DNA from: Tabrizicola sp.
GTDB taxonomy: Bacteria > Pseudomonadota > Alphaproteobacteria > Rhodobacterales > Rhodobacteraceae
NCBI GenBank assembly: GCA_025458105.1
Contig: JALOTD010000018.1
Coordinates: forward strand, 1-51,466
Direction of reading: 5' to 3'
DNA length: 51,466 bases
Shown here: positions 41,626 through 49,564 of the stretch, in pieces
How the letters are laid out: every line of letters begins with the position of its first letter
Numbering within the stretch: the stretch's first letter is position 1
Notes under the pieces: generated by a model
Databases searched by the model: none
Told to the model about the DNA's origin: nothing
What the model saw: the letters and a program-made list of their open reading frames with translations, nothing else
Position numbers and translations under genes: made by a program

Positions 41626-41967
41626 ATGAAGGCCGCGGACTGGCTGAATGCGGCAATCAACGCCGTGATCGGGCTGCTTCTTGGACTGGTGTTGCACGGA
41701 ATTGTGCAGCTAGTCACGGACGGAGCCTGGGGCATGGCGTTGATCGTCGTGATGCTGGGTGTTGCGATGTTGTTGCTGATCTATTTCGACGGTCTGATCG
41801 GACGGCTGTTGGACCGGATTTTCCCAAGCGGGGTCCGAGCAGCGGCGACGCCAGCAAAGGACAATCGCAAGCCGCTGGTTCGGCGGCTGAGCCTTCCTGC
41901 GGGTCTGGTCCTGGGTGTGATCCTGGCTCTGTTCGGACTGGCTGATACGATCCTTGGTCTGCTCTGA
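41626..41967 (+). CDS. Small membrane protein
   Basis: A 113-aa protein from ATG 41626 with three hydrophobic segments (INAVIGLLLGLVLHGIVQLV, MALIVVMLGVAMLLLIYF and LVLGVILALFGLADTILGLL). The open frame extends upstream to a GTG at 41554 (137 aa) and an ATG at 41575; no start has a strong Shine-Dalgarno, so the start is uncertain. No family recognised. Confidence 0.6.
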   Translation: MKAADWLNAAINAVIGLLLGLVLHGIVQLVTDGAWGMALIVVMLGVAMLLLIYFDGLIGRLLDRIFPSGVRAAATPAKDNRKPLVRRLSLPAGLVLGVILALFGLADTILGLL

Positions 41968-42105
41968 ACTGCGGGTTCAGCCTTTAGCTTTGGCGTTCGG
42001 ACGGCCTGACCAGTGCATCCGTGCACAGAGGACCCCCACATATGCGCCTTGGCGCGCGGGCCCAACGGCCCCATTTTCTGCCCAACGCAATTCCAGGAGA
42101 GACCC

Positions 42106-43017
42106 ATGTCCATCCGTCCCGTCATCGAGACCCGCCGCGCCAGCCCCCATGTAGAGGGAGCCGGCGTCCACCTGCACCGCGCTTTCGGGTTCCAGGATCC
42201 CACCGAGGCGGACCCGTTCCTGCTGTTTGACGACTTCCGGGGGGACCACCCACGCGACTACTCGGCGGGGTTCCCCTGGCACCCGCACCGGGGGATCGAG
42301 ACGATCACCTATGTCCTGGCGGGGACCGTGGAGCATGGCGACAGCTTGGGCAACCGGGGGATCCTGGGGCCAGGGTCACTGCAGCTGATGACGGCGGGGC
42401 GGGGCATCCTGCACCAGGAGATGCCGAAGGGCGATGACCAGGGCCGGATGCATGGCTTCCAGCTGTGGGGCAACCTGCCGAAGGCGCTCAAGATGACCGC
42501 ACCGCGCTATCAGGACATGCCGTCCGAAGCGCTGCCCGAGCGGCATGAGGATGATGGCACCAGCATTCGCGTGGTGATCGGCGACTATCGCGGGGTGAAG
42601 AGCCCGGTAGAGGGCATCGCGGCGGACCCGCAGTATCTGGACGTGTTTGTCCCGGCGGGCAAGCGCAAGACCTTCAAGGTCGACACCCGGCGCCGGGCCT
42701 TTGCCTATGTGTTCGAAGGCGCGGGCAACTTCCGTGATGCGGCGCGGCCCGAGGGCGTGCTGCTGGAAAAGGAAGTGCGCGGGCAGGAGGTGAACATCCG
42801 TGACCTGTCCGGCAACCGGACGCTGGTGCGCTTTGGCGCGGGGGATGAGGTGACGGTGACCGCGGGGCCGGAGGGCGTGCGTTTCCTGCTGATTTCCGGT
42901 GCGCCGATCGAGGAACCCGTCGCCTGGGCCGGGCCGATCGTCATGAACACCGAGGCCGAATTGCAGCAGGCTTTCCGTGAGCTGCGGAACGGCACCTTCA
43001 TTCGCCCGGCGCATTAG
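42106..43017 (+). CDS. Pirin family protein
   Basis: A 303-aa double-cupin protein. The N-terminal cupin holds the metal ligands FPWHPHRGIETITYVLAGTVEHGDSLGN (His residues) and LMTAGRGILHQEMP. The C-terminal cupin starts near LDVFVPAGKRKTFKVD. Bacterial pirins act as quercetinase-like enzymes or redox cofactors; the role here is not known. AGGAGA precedes the ATG at 42106. Confidence 0.92.
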   Translation: MSIRPVIETRRASPHVEGAGVHLHRAFGFQDPTEADPFLLFDDFRGDHPRDYSAGFPWHPHRGIETITYVLAGTVEHGDSLGNRGILGPGSLQLMTAGRGILHQEMPKGDDQGRMHGFQLWGNLPKALKMTAPRYQDMPSEALPERHEDDGTSIRVVIGDYRGVKSPVEGIAADPQYLDVFVPAGKRKTFKVDTRRRAFAYVFEGAGNFRDAARPEGVLLEKEVRGQEVNIRDLSGNRTLVRFGAGDEVTVTAGPEGVRFLLISGAPIEEPVAWAGPIVMNTEAELQQAFRELRNGTFIRPAH

Positions 43018-43089
43018 GACAGTTTTGCCCCCCTCACGCCCACTGCCGACCCTTGAAGCACAAGGTCGCAGATGCCACAACCTTGGCAC

Positions 43090-43106
43090 GGCGGGGCAGC
43101 CCCGCC
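43090..43106. terminator. Hairpin downstream of pirin
   Basis: GGCGGGG and CCCCGCC around CAG. It is about 70 bp after the pirin stop and without a clear T tract. Confidence 0.35.
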
Positions 43107-43159
43107 AAAGGGCCTGGCCTCTGACGGGGCAAAGGGGCGTGCAGCGGATGGAGTGACAG

Positions 43160-43903
43160 ATGTATGTTCGCGCGACGGGTATGAAATACTACAGCTTTCT
43201 GCGCGAGCTGCATGCCAGCACCCTGTTCGACTGGTACATGGAAATCGGCTGTCGGACCGGCACCTCGTTCGCGCCGGTGCGCAGCAAGACCATCGCTGTC
43301 GATCCGTTCTTCCGCGTGGACCTGAACATCATCGGCCAGAAACCTGCTCTGCACGTGTTCCAGTCCACCAGCGATGATTTCTTCGAATCCGGCTTCCTTC
43401 AGCGCAACGGCATTCGCCTGGGCCTAAGCTTTTTGGACGGGATGCACCTGTTCGAATACCTGTTGCGCGACTTTATCGGTACCGAGGCTGCTAGCGACCC
43501 GAAGGGCGTGATCATGATGCATGACTGCGCCCCAGGGAATTTCGTGATGACCACACGCGACCTGTCGGCAATCAAGGGGGCCTGGACCGGCGATGTCTGG
43601 AAGCTGGTGCCGATCCTGCAGAAATGGCGGCCTGACCTGACCTTGACCATGCTGGACCTGCGACCGACCGGCATGTTGTGCGTGTCGAACCTGTCGCCCG
43701 GCAATACCGTGCTGCAGGACCATTATTCCGAGATCGTGGCCGAATATCTGGACCAGACGATCGAAAGCTTTGGGGTCGAGCGCTTTTTCGACCTGTTCGA
43801 ATTCGCCCCTGCGGCACAGATGCTGGAAGAGGGGTTTCCCCTGTTCCAGCCCGTGGCCTTGGATCCTGCCTCGGCACTGAAGCCGACGCTGCACAGCACC
43901 TGA
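43160..43903 (+). CDS. Class I SAM-dependent methyltransferase-like protein
   Basis: A 247-aa protein with an AdoMet-fold start (WYMEIGCRTGTSFAPVRSKTIAVDPFF, near 25-51) and GLSFLDGMHLFEYLLRDFIG, VIMMHDCAPGN downstream, which resembles the MTase_24/class I family associated with surface glycans. Cofactor or substrate is not clear. GGAG lies seven bases before the ATG at 43160; an ATG seven codons later is possible. It is convergent with lpd. Confidence 0.72.
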   Translation: MYVRATGMKYYSFLRELHASTLFDWYMEIGCRTGTSFAPVRSKTIAVDPFFRVDLNIIGQKPALHVFQSTSDDFFESGFLQRNGIRLGLSFLDGMHLFEYLLRDFIGTEAASDPKGVIMMHDCAPGNFVMTTRDLSAIKGAWTGDVWKLVPILQKWRPDLTLTMLDLRPTGMLCVSNLSPGNTVLQDHYSEIVAEYLDQTIESFGVERFFDLFEFAPAAQMLEEGFPLFQPVALDPASALKPTLHST

Positions 43904-43906
43904 CGC

Positions 43907-45295
43907 TTAGGCGTGGATCGCGCCGTCGCCGCAGGCCAGGGCGGCTTCGCGAACCGCTTCCGACCAGGTGGGATGCGCGTGGCAGGTCAGCGCGAGGTCC
44001 TGGGCGCTTGCGCCGAACTCCATCGCGACGCAGATTTCGTGGATCAGGTCGCCCGCTGCTGGGCCGATGATGTGGGCGCCAAGGATGCGGTCGGTCTGCG
44101 CGTCCGCCAGGATCTTGACGAAGCCTTCCGCCTGGAAGACGGCCTTGGCCCGCGCGTTGCCCATGAAGGGGAATTTTCCAGCCTTGTAGGCGCGGCCTTC
44201 GGCTTTCAGCTGTTCCTCGGTCTGGCCGACGTTGGCGACCTCGGGCGTGGTGTAGATGACGCCGGGGATGACGCCGTAGTTGACGTGGCCATGCTTGCCG
44301 GACAGAACCTCGGCCACCGCCATGCCTTCGTCCTCGGCCTTGTGGGCGAGCATGGGGCCTGCGATGGCGTCGCCGATGGCGTAGAGGCCCGGGATATTGG
44401 TCTGCCAGTGCGCGTCGGTTTTGATCGTGCCGCGGGGGCCCATCTCTACTCCCAGGGTTTCTAGCCCGAGGCCTGCGGTATAGGGCTTGCGGCCGGTGGC
44501 GACGAGGACGATGTCGGCGTCGAGGCTCGCTTCGCTGTCGTTCTTCTTCAGCTTGTAGGAAACGGTCGCGCCGGTGGCGGTCTTGGTCACGGACTGGACG
44601 GCGGCACCGAGGACGAACTTCAGGCCCTGTTTCGTCAGGATGCGCTGGAAGGTCTTGGCGACCTCGGCGTCAAGCCCGGGGGTGATCGCGTCGAGGTATT
44701 CTACAACGGTGACCTCAGTCCCAAGGCGGGCGTAGACCGAGCCCATCTCCAGCCCGATCACACCCGCGCCGATGACGACCATGGTTTTCGGGATCTTGCC
44801 CAGGGTGAGGGCCCCGGTGGAGGTGACGATGGTTGTCTCGTCGATCGTCACGCCGGGGAGGGAGGAGGCCTCGGACCCTGTGGCGATGACGATGTTCTTC
44901 GCCGTGTGAATGCCCTCGCCGACTTTCACCTGGCCCGGCGCGGGGATGCTGGCCCAGCCCTTGATCCAGGTAACCTTGTTCTTCTTGAACAGGAACTCGA
45001 TCCCCTTGGTGTTGCCGCTGACAACGTCGTCCTTGTAGGCCTGCATCTTCGCCCAATCGACGGTCGGATGCGCGCCCATCAGGCCCATCTTTTCGAAGTT
45101 CTCATGCGTCTCGTGCAGAAGATGCGTGGCGTGGAGCATGGCTTTGGACGGGATGCAGCCGACGTTGAGGCAAGTGCCGCCCAGGGTCTCGCGCCCCTCG
45201 ACGCAGGCGACCTTTTGCCCGAGTTGTGCCGCGCGGATCGCGGCGACATAGCCCCCGGGGCCGGCGCCGATGATGATGGTGTCGAAATCTGCCAT
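43907..45295 (-). CDS. lpd: Dihydrolipoyl dehydrogenase (E3)
   Basis: A 462-aa flavoprotein that reoxidises lipoamide in 2-oxo-acid dehydrogenase complexes. It has the FAD motif [20 protein letters not shown], the redox disulphide [13 protein letters not shown], the NAD motif [20 protein letters not shown], and the C-terminal [15 protein letters not shown] with the catalytic His-Glu pair. AAGGAA lies nine bases before the ATG. It is downstream of sucA and sucB in the same direction and should serve 2-oxoglutarate dehydrogenase. Confidence 0.96.
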   Translation of the reverse strand: MADFDTIIIGAGPGGYVAAIRAAQLGQKVACVEGRETLGGTCLNVGCIPSKAMLHATHLLHETHENFEKMGLMGAHPTVDWAKMQAYKDDVVSGNTKGIEFLFKKNKVTWIKGWASIPAPGQVKVGEGIHTAKNIVIATGSEASSLPGVTIDETTIVTSTGALTLGKIPKTMVVIGAGVIGLEMGSVYARLGTEVTVVEYLDAITPGLDAEVAKTFQRILTKQGLKFVLGAAVQSVTKTATGATVSYKLKKNDSEASLDADIVLVATGRKPYTAGLGLETLGVEMGPRGTIKTDAHWQTNIPGLYAIGDAIAGPMLAHKAEDEGMAVAEVLSGKHGHVNYGVIPGVIYTTPEVANVGQTEEQLKAEGRAYKAGKFPFMGNARAKAVFQAEGFVKILADAQTDRILGAHIIGPAAGDLIHEICVAMEFGASAQDLALTCHAHPTWSEAVREAALACGDGAIHA

Positions 45296-45334
45296 TTGGT
45301 AGGTTCCTTGGTTTTGGCCGGGGAACCGGGGGTT

Positions 45335-45378
45335 TCACACCCCCGGACCCCCGTGGGATATTTGGGCCAATGTGAAAG
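45335..45378 (+). repeat. 44-bp dispersed intergenic repeat, copy B
   Basis: Copy of the element at 11597-11640 (36 of 44 positions identical by my count). Here it lies between the MAPEG gene and lpd, antisense to both. It reads TCACACCCCCGG... and ends ...GTGAAAG. Confidence 0.65.
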
Positions 45379-45381
45379 CTG

Positions 45382-45777
45382 TCAGAGGAGGGCAGCCACC
45401 AACATGGTTAAGGTTGCGAAGAAGCCTACCGCCCAGATCGCCGAGCGCCAAGGGCGCCAGCCGAAAGCATAGGCGGGGATGTAGAGGATGCGGGCGCCGA
45501 GGTAGGTCCAGGCGGCGTATTGGGTGGTCAGCGTGGACTGGTTGCCGAGGGTCACGACCACGACGGCGAGAGTGAAGAGGATCAGACCCTCGAAATGGTT
45601 GTTCAGCGCGCGTTGCAGGCGGGCCGTGACGGTCGACATTTCGCGGCTGGGGGGCCGGTCACGGGGGCTGGAGGTATAGCCGGGTCCGAGTTCCAGGTTC
45701 GCGGGGATCGCGAAGATCATGAACTGGAGCGCTTGCAGCAGGCCCGCGAGGGCGAGGGCGGTGAGTTCGGGGGTCAT
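45382..45777 (-). CDS. MAPEG family membrane protein
   Basis: A 131-aa protein with four hydrophobic segments and the MAPEG core RLQRALNNHFEGLILFTLAVVVV, as in the eicosanoid/glutathione-metabolism membrane family. Its start overlaps the stop of the upstream gene as ATGA. Bacterial members are of uncertain function. Confidence 0.87.
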   Translation of the reverse strand: MTPELTALALAGLLQALQFMIFAIPANLELGPGYTSSPRDRPPSREMSTVTARLQRALNNHFEGLILFTLAVVVVTLGNQSTLTTQYAAWTYLGARILYIPAYAFGWRPWRSAIWAVGFFATLTMLVAALL

Positions 45778-46178
45778 TGCAGCACCTCGGCCAGCTTGAA
45801 TTCCAGGAGGGTGATGTCGAGTTGCGCGTAGCGGGTAGCCCAGTCGGGTTGGCTGTCGCACAGCTGGCGGATGTCCTCGAAAGGCGTGTCGGGGGCGGGC
45901 ATCAGGTTTTCCGGTTTTGCCGCGCTGAGGAAAGCGGCGATGGCCTCTTGCGGCACGGTCGCGGCCCGCAGGGCGGCGGCGGCGGCGTCCACGTCGCGCT
46001 GCCAGTTCTGCATGATCTGCTGGTGGATCTGGTGGTCCAGTGCCGAGCAGGTGAGGAAGGTCCGGTGTTCGCTCAGCGCCTGGGAGAGGAGGATATCGGC
46101 GGCGGGGGTGCCGGTGGGGATGATCTGGGCGGTGGCGGGGGTTGTCAGCAGTAGGGTGGCCAGGAGGCGGCGGATCAT
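45774..46178 (-). CDS. Secreted small protein
   Basis: A 134-aa protein with a signal peptide (MIRRLLATLLLTTPATAQ) and a mostly helical mature part (LLSQALSEHRTFLTCSALDHQIHQQIMQNWQRDVDAAAAAL) with two cysteines. No family recognised. It overlaps the DUF4440-like gene upstream by four bases and the MAPEG gene downstream by four bases, so the three are coupled. Confidence 0.72.
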   Translation of the reverse strand: MIRRLLATLLLTTPATAQIIPTGTPAADILLSQALSEHRTFLTCSALDHQIHQQIMQNWQRDVDAAAAALRAATVPQEAIAAFLSAAKPENLMPAPDTPFEDIRQLCDSQPDWATRYAQLDITLLEFKLAEVLQ

Positions 46179-46615
46179 GTCGGGGCCTCGCAGGGGGTGC
46201 CCTGGTGGAAGCGGAGTTGCCAGCGGCCTGACGCGCGGTCCCAGAGCGAGGAGCGGTTGGCCCATTCGGTGCCGGTCGGGCGGCGGAGTTCGGAGATGCA
46301 GGTGACGAGGGCGATTTCGGGGCTGATCTCGGTGATGGTCAGGGCGTGGAGGGTGGCGTCGATGGTGTCGGTTTCCCCGGTTGGCAGCAGATCGTCGCGG
46401 GTGTAACGGCGGCCGGAGCGGCCGAACTCCTGGACGTCGGGGGCGAAGGTCGCCTCCATCAGCGCGCGGTCGTGGCGGGTTTCGCTCTGCCAGAGGGTGC
46501 GTTCCAGGGCGGGGAGGTCGTGGGTTTCTGGCGTGGTGCCCCCCACCCCCATCCCCTCCCCAAGCCGGGGGAGGGGAGGCGCTTTGGTCGCGGCGGTGGG
46601 TGTGGGATGGGTCAT
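46175..46615 (-). CDS. NTF2-like (DUF4440-type) protein with repeat-derived N-terminus
   Basis: A 146-aa reading. The NTF2-like fold (LERTLWQSETRHDRALMEATFAPDVQEFGRSGRRYTRDDLL, then SSLWDRASGRWQLRFHQGTPC) begins after about residue 32. The first about 26 residues (THPTPTAATKAPPLPRLGEGMGVGG) are encoded by the hairpin repeat R1, so they are probably not ancestral. A shorter start at ATG 46552, inside the repeat after GGGGAGGGG, is equally plausible. The ATG 46615 overlaps the stop of the gene upstream. Confidence 0.7.
   Translation of the reverse strand: MTHPTPTAATKAPPLPRLGEGMGVGGTTPETHDLPALERTLWQSETRHDRALMEATFAPDVQEFGRSGRRYTRDDLLPTGETDTIDATLHALTITEISPEIALVTCISELRRPTGTEWANRSSLWDRASGRWQLRFHQGTPCEAPT
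46539..46615 (-). repeat. GC-rich hairpin repeat R1
   Basis: Read on the minus strand the repeat begins TGACCCA, runs CCCACCGCC...CAAAGCGCCTCCCCTCCCC, and ends GGGGAGGGGATGGGGGTGGG. Its two halves are complementary and can form a long hairpin. R1-R4 share this structure in the same orientation. R1 supplies the stop of the gene upstream and the start of the NTF2-like gene. Confidence 0.8.
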
Positions 46616-47064
46616 GACTGGGCGCAACTGGCGACGGTGGTGAAGGTGCCCTGCGCCAGTTCGCGGGGGGCGGCGTCGGGGTTCTTTTCCAGGTAGAATT
46701 CGGAGGTGCCAAGCCAGGTGTCCTGGTAGCCGGGCGGCTGTTCGGTTTCGTCCCACCAGGTGACGTAGCGGCCCGAGATCAGCTTTAGCGTGGTCTCGGT
46801 GCCCTTGACGGCGATCACTTCAAAACAGGCGGTGTTGACCTCGGGTCCGGCGGGGAGCCAGCGGTTGGTGTCATGGTCCCAGTCGTGGGTCATGACGACG
46901 TGGTCGCCTACGTCAAGGCGCGCGGGATGGGCGGGTTCGGCATGGGTGGGGGTGCTGAGGAGGACCAGGGCTATTGCCAGCAGGCGGCCCCCCACCCCCG
47001 GCCCCTGCCCAAGGGGGGGAGGGGAGGCGCTTGGTCCGCGAGCGGTGGGGGTGAGGTGAGGCAT
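46612..47064 (-). CDS. Secreted protein with repeat-derived N-terminus
   Basis: A 150-aa reading. A hydrophobic export segment (LLAIALVLLSTPTHAEP) follows a repeat-encoded leader (PHLTPTARGPSASPPPLGQGPGVGG), and the mature part (DVGDHVVMTHDWDHDTNRW, then YQDTWLGTSEFYLEKNPDAAPRELAQ) is of unknown family. The ATG 47064 has no good Shine-Dalgarno; the GTG 46995 inside repeat R2 gives a normal signal peptide (127 aa) and may be the real start. Confidence 0.68.
   Translation of the reverse strand: MPHLTPTARGPSASPPPLGQGPGVGGRLLAIALVLLSTPTHAEPAHPARLDVGDHVVMTHDWDHDTNRWLPAGPEVNTACFEVIAVKGTETTLKLISGRYVTWWDETEQPPGYQDTWLGTSEFYLEKNPDAAPRELAQGTFTTVASCAQS
46988..47064 (-). repeat. GC-rich hairpin repeat R2
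   Basis: Second copy, same orientation as R1, with GCCTCCCCTCCCCCCCTTGG and GGGCAGGGGCCGGGGGTGGG halves. It covers the N-terminal coding region of the secreted protein gene and supplies a possible start codon. Confidence 0.8.
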
Positions 47065-47112
47065 GTGGAGTCCGGGGTGGGGGTGGCCGAGCAGACGGAA
47101 TTGGGTCGCAGT

Positions 47113-47448
47113 CTATCTGGCTTTCTCGTCGGGGTCTTTGGTTGGCTTCTTGGTCGCTTCGGAGTGTAGCGTGGAATGCCTGTGGCGCCTGATGATGAAA
47201 GCAAGGATGGGAACCCAGCCGAACGTCGCGATCAACACCAGGAACCATTGGCCGATCGCGTTGCGCGATGTCGTTTCGCGTTCCATTCCCCCCAGCAGGA
47301 CATAGACAAGGGCCACGGCCCAAAGCCCCGCTGACGCGCGGATCAGAAACCGGTAGCGCAGCACAGGATCGGTGATGGGAAACTTCTTTCCTTTGACCTC
47401 CTGCCTGGAAATCCACCAATCGGCAAGCCGCTGACCAAGGATGATCAT
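47113..47448 (-). CDS. Small membrane protein
   Basis: A 111-aa protein with two hydrophobic segments (ASAGLWAVALVYVLLGGM and IGQWFLVLIATFGWVPILAFII) and a basic tail. AAGAAGGG precedes the ATG at 47448. No family recognised. It lies between repeats R2 and R3. Confidence 0.65.
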   Translation of the reverse strand: MIILGQRLADWWISRQEVKGKKFPITDPVLRYRFLIRASAGLWAVALVYVLLGGMERETTSRNAIGQWFLVLIATFGWVPILAFIIRRHRHSTLHSEATKKPTKDPDEKAR

Positions 47449-47488
47449 GCCATCACCCTTCTTGGCCCAGTGCTGCGAGGAATACGGA

Positions 47489-47557
47489 CCCCCATCCCGT
47501 CCCCACGGAGGGGGAGGGGAGGCGCTTTGGGAGCGGCGGTGGGGGTGGGGTGGGTCA
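47489..47557 (-). repeat. GC-rich hairpin repeat R3
   Basis: Third copy, same orientation. Its first bases TGACCCA provide the stop codon of the 164-aa gene upstream, as R1 does for its neighbour. It is slightly shorter at the distal half than the others. Confidence 0.8.
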
Positions 47558-48049
47558 CTCGGCCCTCGTGCGGTAGGTTGCGAGAAGTGTTTCGCCTTTT
47601 TGGCGCTCTGTCTCGGTCAGGGAGGCGGACATGTCGCCAAGGACGGTATCGAGCAGACGGTATTCAGCCTCATCGGTCAATCGATCTCGGCGGAGCAGCA
47701 CCCTGAGCATTTTCTTCGGATGGCCAGCATCCTGAAAATAGTCGTGCCCGGTCCGGGAGCGATAGGTGTCCAGAATTGTCCGGAAACGGTTTGGGTCACG
47801 GCGAAGCATGTCCAGGAGCCCGAGAGACATGTTGTTCAACTCTTCCCGTATGCCACCAACGATCTGGGCGGGCGTTGCGGTCTTGTCTGCAATCCGGTCC
47901 AAGGCAGGCTGCCGCGGAACGGGCCCCCATCTGCAACCGCCAAACCGCTCAGGATCCGGATAGCCGAGGTAAGCGCAGTCATCGAGAGCATCAAACACGT
48001 CGCAAAGACGATGGAACTCGGCGATCATTTTGGCGGGGGTGCGTTTCAT
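47555..48049 (-). CDS. Hypothetical protein between two hairpin repeats
   Basis: A 164-aa helical protein (TPAKMIAEFHRLCDVFDALDDCAYLGYPDPERFGG, then NRFRTILDTYRSRTGHDYFQDAGHPKKMLRVLLRRDRLTDEAEYRLL) of no family I recognise. The ATG 48049 follows repeat R4 by 24 bases and its stop is given by R3. The longer open frame upstream only reads through R4. Confidence 0.68.
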   Translation of the reverse strand: MKRTPAKMIAEFHRLCDVFDALDDCAYLGYPDPERFGGCRWGPVPRQPALDRIADKTATPAQIVGGIREELNNMSLGLLDMLRRDPNRFRTILDTYRSRTGHDYFQDAGHPKKMLRVLLRRDRLTDEAEYRLLDTVLGDMSASLTETERQKGETLLATYRTRAE

Positions 48050-48073
48050 CAGGGTCCCCCCGGCGGAGGGTCG

Positions 48074-48144
48074 CCCCCCACCCCCAGCCCCTCCCCACGG
48101 AGGGGGGGCGCTTTGGACCGGGGCGTGGGGGTGGGGTGGGGCAT
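48074..48144 (-). repeat. GC-rich hairpin repeat R4
   Basis: Fourth copy, same orientation, with the halves CAAAGCGCCCCCCCTCC and GGGGAGGGGCTGGGGGTGGG. It lies in the gap between the 126-aa gene and the 164-aa gene and is not read through in frame by a supported protein. Confidence 0.8.
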
Positions 48145-48191
48145 CTCGGGGTCCCGGTTGGGTTTGCGTAGGGTGCGGCTCACAGCGCACC

Positions 48192-48572
48192 TCACGGGTC
48201 TACTTCCTTGTTCCACTGCAAAACGTCGTCCACCGGACGCGGCAGTCTGCCTTCCAGCCATTCCGCTGCCAGGTCGGGAGTGAACCCCGGGGCGCGGCAT
48301 TCGATGACCCATGAAAGGTAGTCGGCGGGGCCGCCATTCATATATGGTGGCGGTGATACAGGGTAGAAGACCGTCGGGAGCCGTTCCTCGACGCTCAGCA
48401 GGTTGAGGACATGTCCGTATTCCTGCACCACGTTCCATGCAAGCGAATGCGATATGTCGATTGTGAGCTTAAGCCACCAACCGCCACTCTCCAACCCAGA
48501 CGAAAGGACGGAGCAGGCAGGAGTGGCTGAGACAAATCCTGCCAACCGTTGCATTGCGGGTTCGTGAACCAC
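48192..48572 (-). CDS. Hypothetical protein downstream of sucB
   Basis: A 126-aa protein with a tryptophan-rich N-terminal strand (GGWWLKLTIDISHSLAWNVVQEYGHVLNLLSVEERLPTVFYPVSPPPYMNGG) and an acidic helix LAAEWLEGRLPRP near the end. Start is GTG 48572, three bases after the sucB stop, or ATG 48554. The look is that of a small immunity-type protein, but no toxin is next to it. Function unknown. Confidence 0.62.
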   Translation of the reverse strand: MVHEPAMQRLAGFVSATPACSVLSSGLESGGWWLKLTIDISHSLAWNVVQEYGHVLNLLSVEERLPTVFYPVSPPPYMNGGPADYLSWVIECRAPGFTPDLAAEWLEGRLPRPVDDVLQWNKEVDP

Positions 48573-48575
48573 GGA

Positions 48576-49548
48576 TTACAAATCCATCAGCAGCCGACGC
48601 GGGTCCTCCAGGGCCTCTTTCACGCGGACTAGGAACGTCACCGCCCCTTTTCCGTCCACGATCCGGTGGTCGTAGCTCAGTGCCAGGTACATCATCGGGC
48701 GGATGACGATCTGGCCTGCGACGACAACCGGGCGGTCCTGGATCTTGTGCATGCCGAGGATGCCGGACTGCGGGGGGTTGAGGATGGGGGAGGGAGGCCA
48801 AGCTCGGCGATCTTCTTCTCGATGGCGGCGAAGCCCATCTGGTCGGCGTCGCGCACGACGGGGACGACAAGGCCCGAGGGGGTGCCGACGGCGACGCCCA
48901 TGTGGACGTAGTTCTTGTAGACGATGTCGCCGCCGTCGATCTCGGCGTTGACTTCGGGGACTTCCTTCAGCGCATGGCAGCAGGCCTTCACGAAGAAGGA
49001 CATGAAGCCAAGCTTGACGCCGTGCTTCTTCTCGAAGGCGTCCTTGTATTCGTTCCGGAGGCCCATGATGCCGGACATGTCGACCTCGTTGTAGGTCGTC
49101 AGCATGGCGGCGGTGTTCTGCGCGTCCTTCAGGCGGCGGGCGATGGTGGCCCGCAGGCGGGTCATCTTGACGCGTTCCTCGCGCGCGGCGTCTTCGGCCG
49201 GGATCGGGGCGCGAGGCAGGGCGGCCGGGGCGGGCGTGGGGGCGGCGGCGGCTCCGGGGCTGGGGCGGCTTCGGCCTTGGCCTCGGCTTTCGGCGCGGGG
49301 GCCGCAGCGGCAGCACCTTCGGTCACGATGGCGAGGCGGGCGTTGGCGGCGACCGTGGTGCCTTCGGGGGCGAGAATTTCGGCGAGGACGCCGGTTACAG
49401 GGCTGGGCACCTCGACCGAGACCTTGTCGGTTTCCAGTTCGCACAGCATTTCGTCCTGCTTCACCGCGTCGCCGGGTTTCTTGAACCAGGTCGATACGGT
49501 CGCCTCGGACACGGATTCGCCAAGGGCGGGGACCATTACGTCAGTCAT
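48576..49548 (-). pseudogene. sucB: 2-oxoglutarate dehydrogenase E2 (dihydrolipoyl succinyltransferase), two frame-changing deletions
   Basis: The gene reads in three frames. Frame one (49548 to about 49250) encodes the lipoyl domain with [16 protein letters not shown] (lipoyl-lysine) and an Ala/Pro linker. Frame two (about 49250 to 48800) encodes [35 protein letters not shown] and the first part of the catalytic domain to IEKKIAELG. Frame three (about 48800 to 48576) encodes [23 protein letters not shown] and the catalytic [13 protein letters not shown]. The peripheral subunit-binding domain and a stretch after IAELG are missing. GGAGAAG precedes the ATG. Real decay or assembly error cannot be told apart here. 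Confidence 0.85.
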
Positions 49549-49564
49549 TTTTCTTCTCCGGTCT

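Noticed and set aside
47555..48572. Toxin-immunity cassette
   Set aside because: The small proteins look immunity-like in size, but there is no toxin domain, secretion signal or repeat toxin gene next to them.
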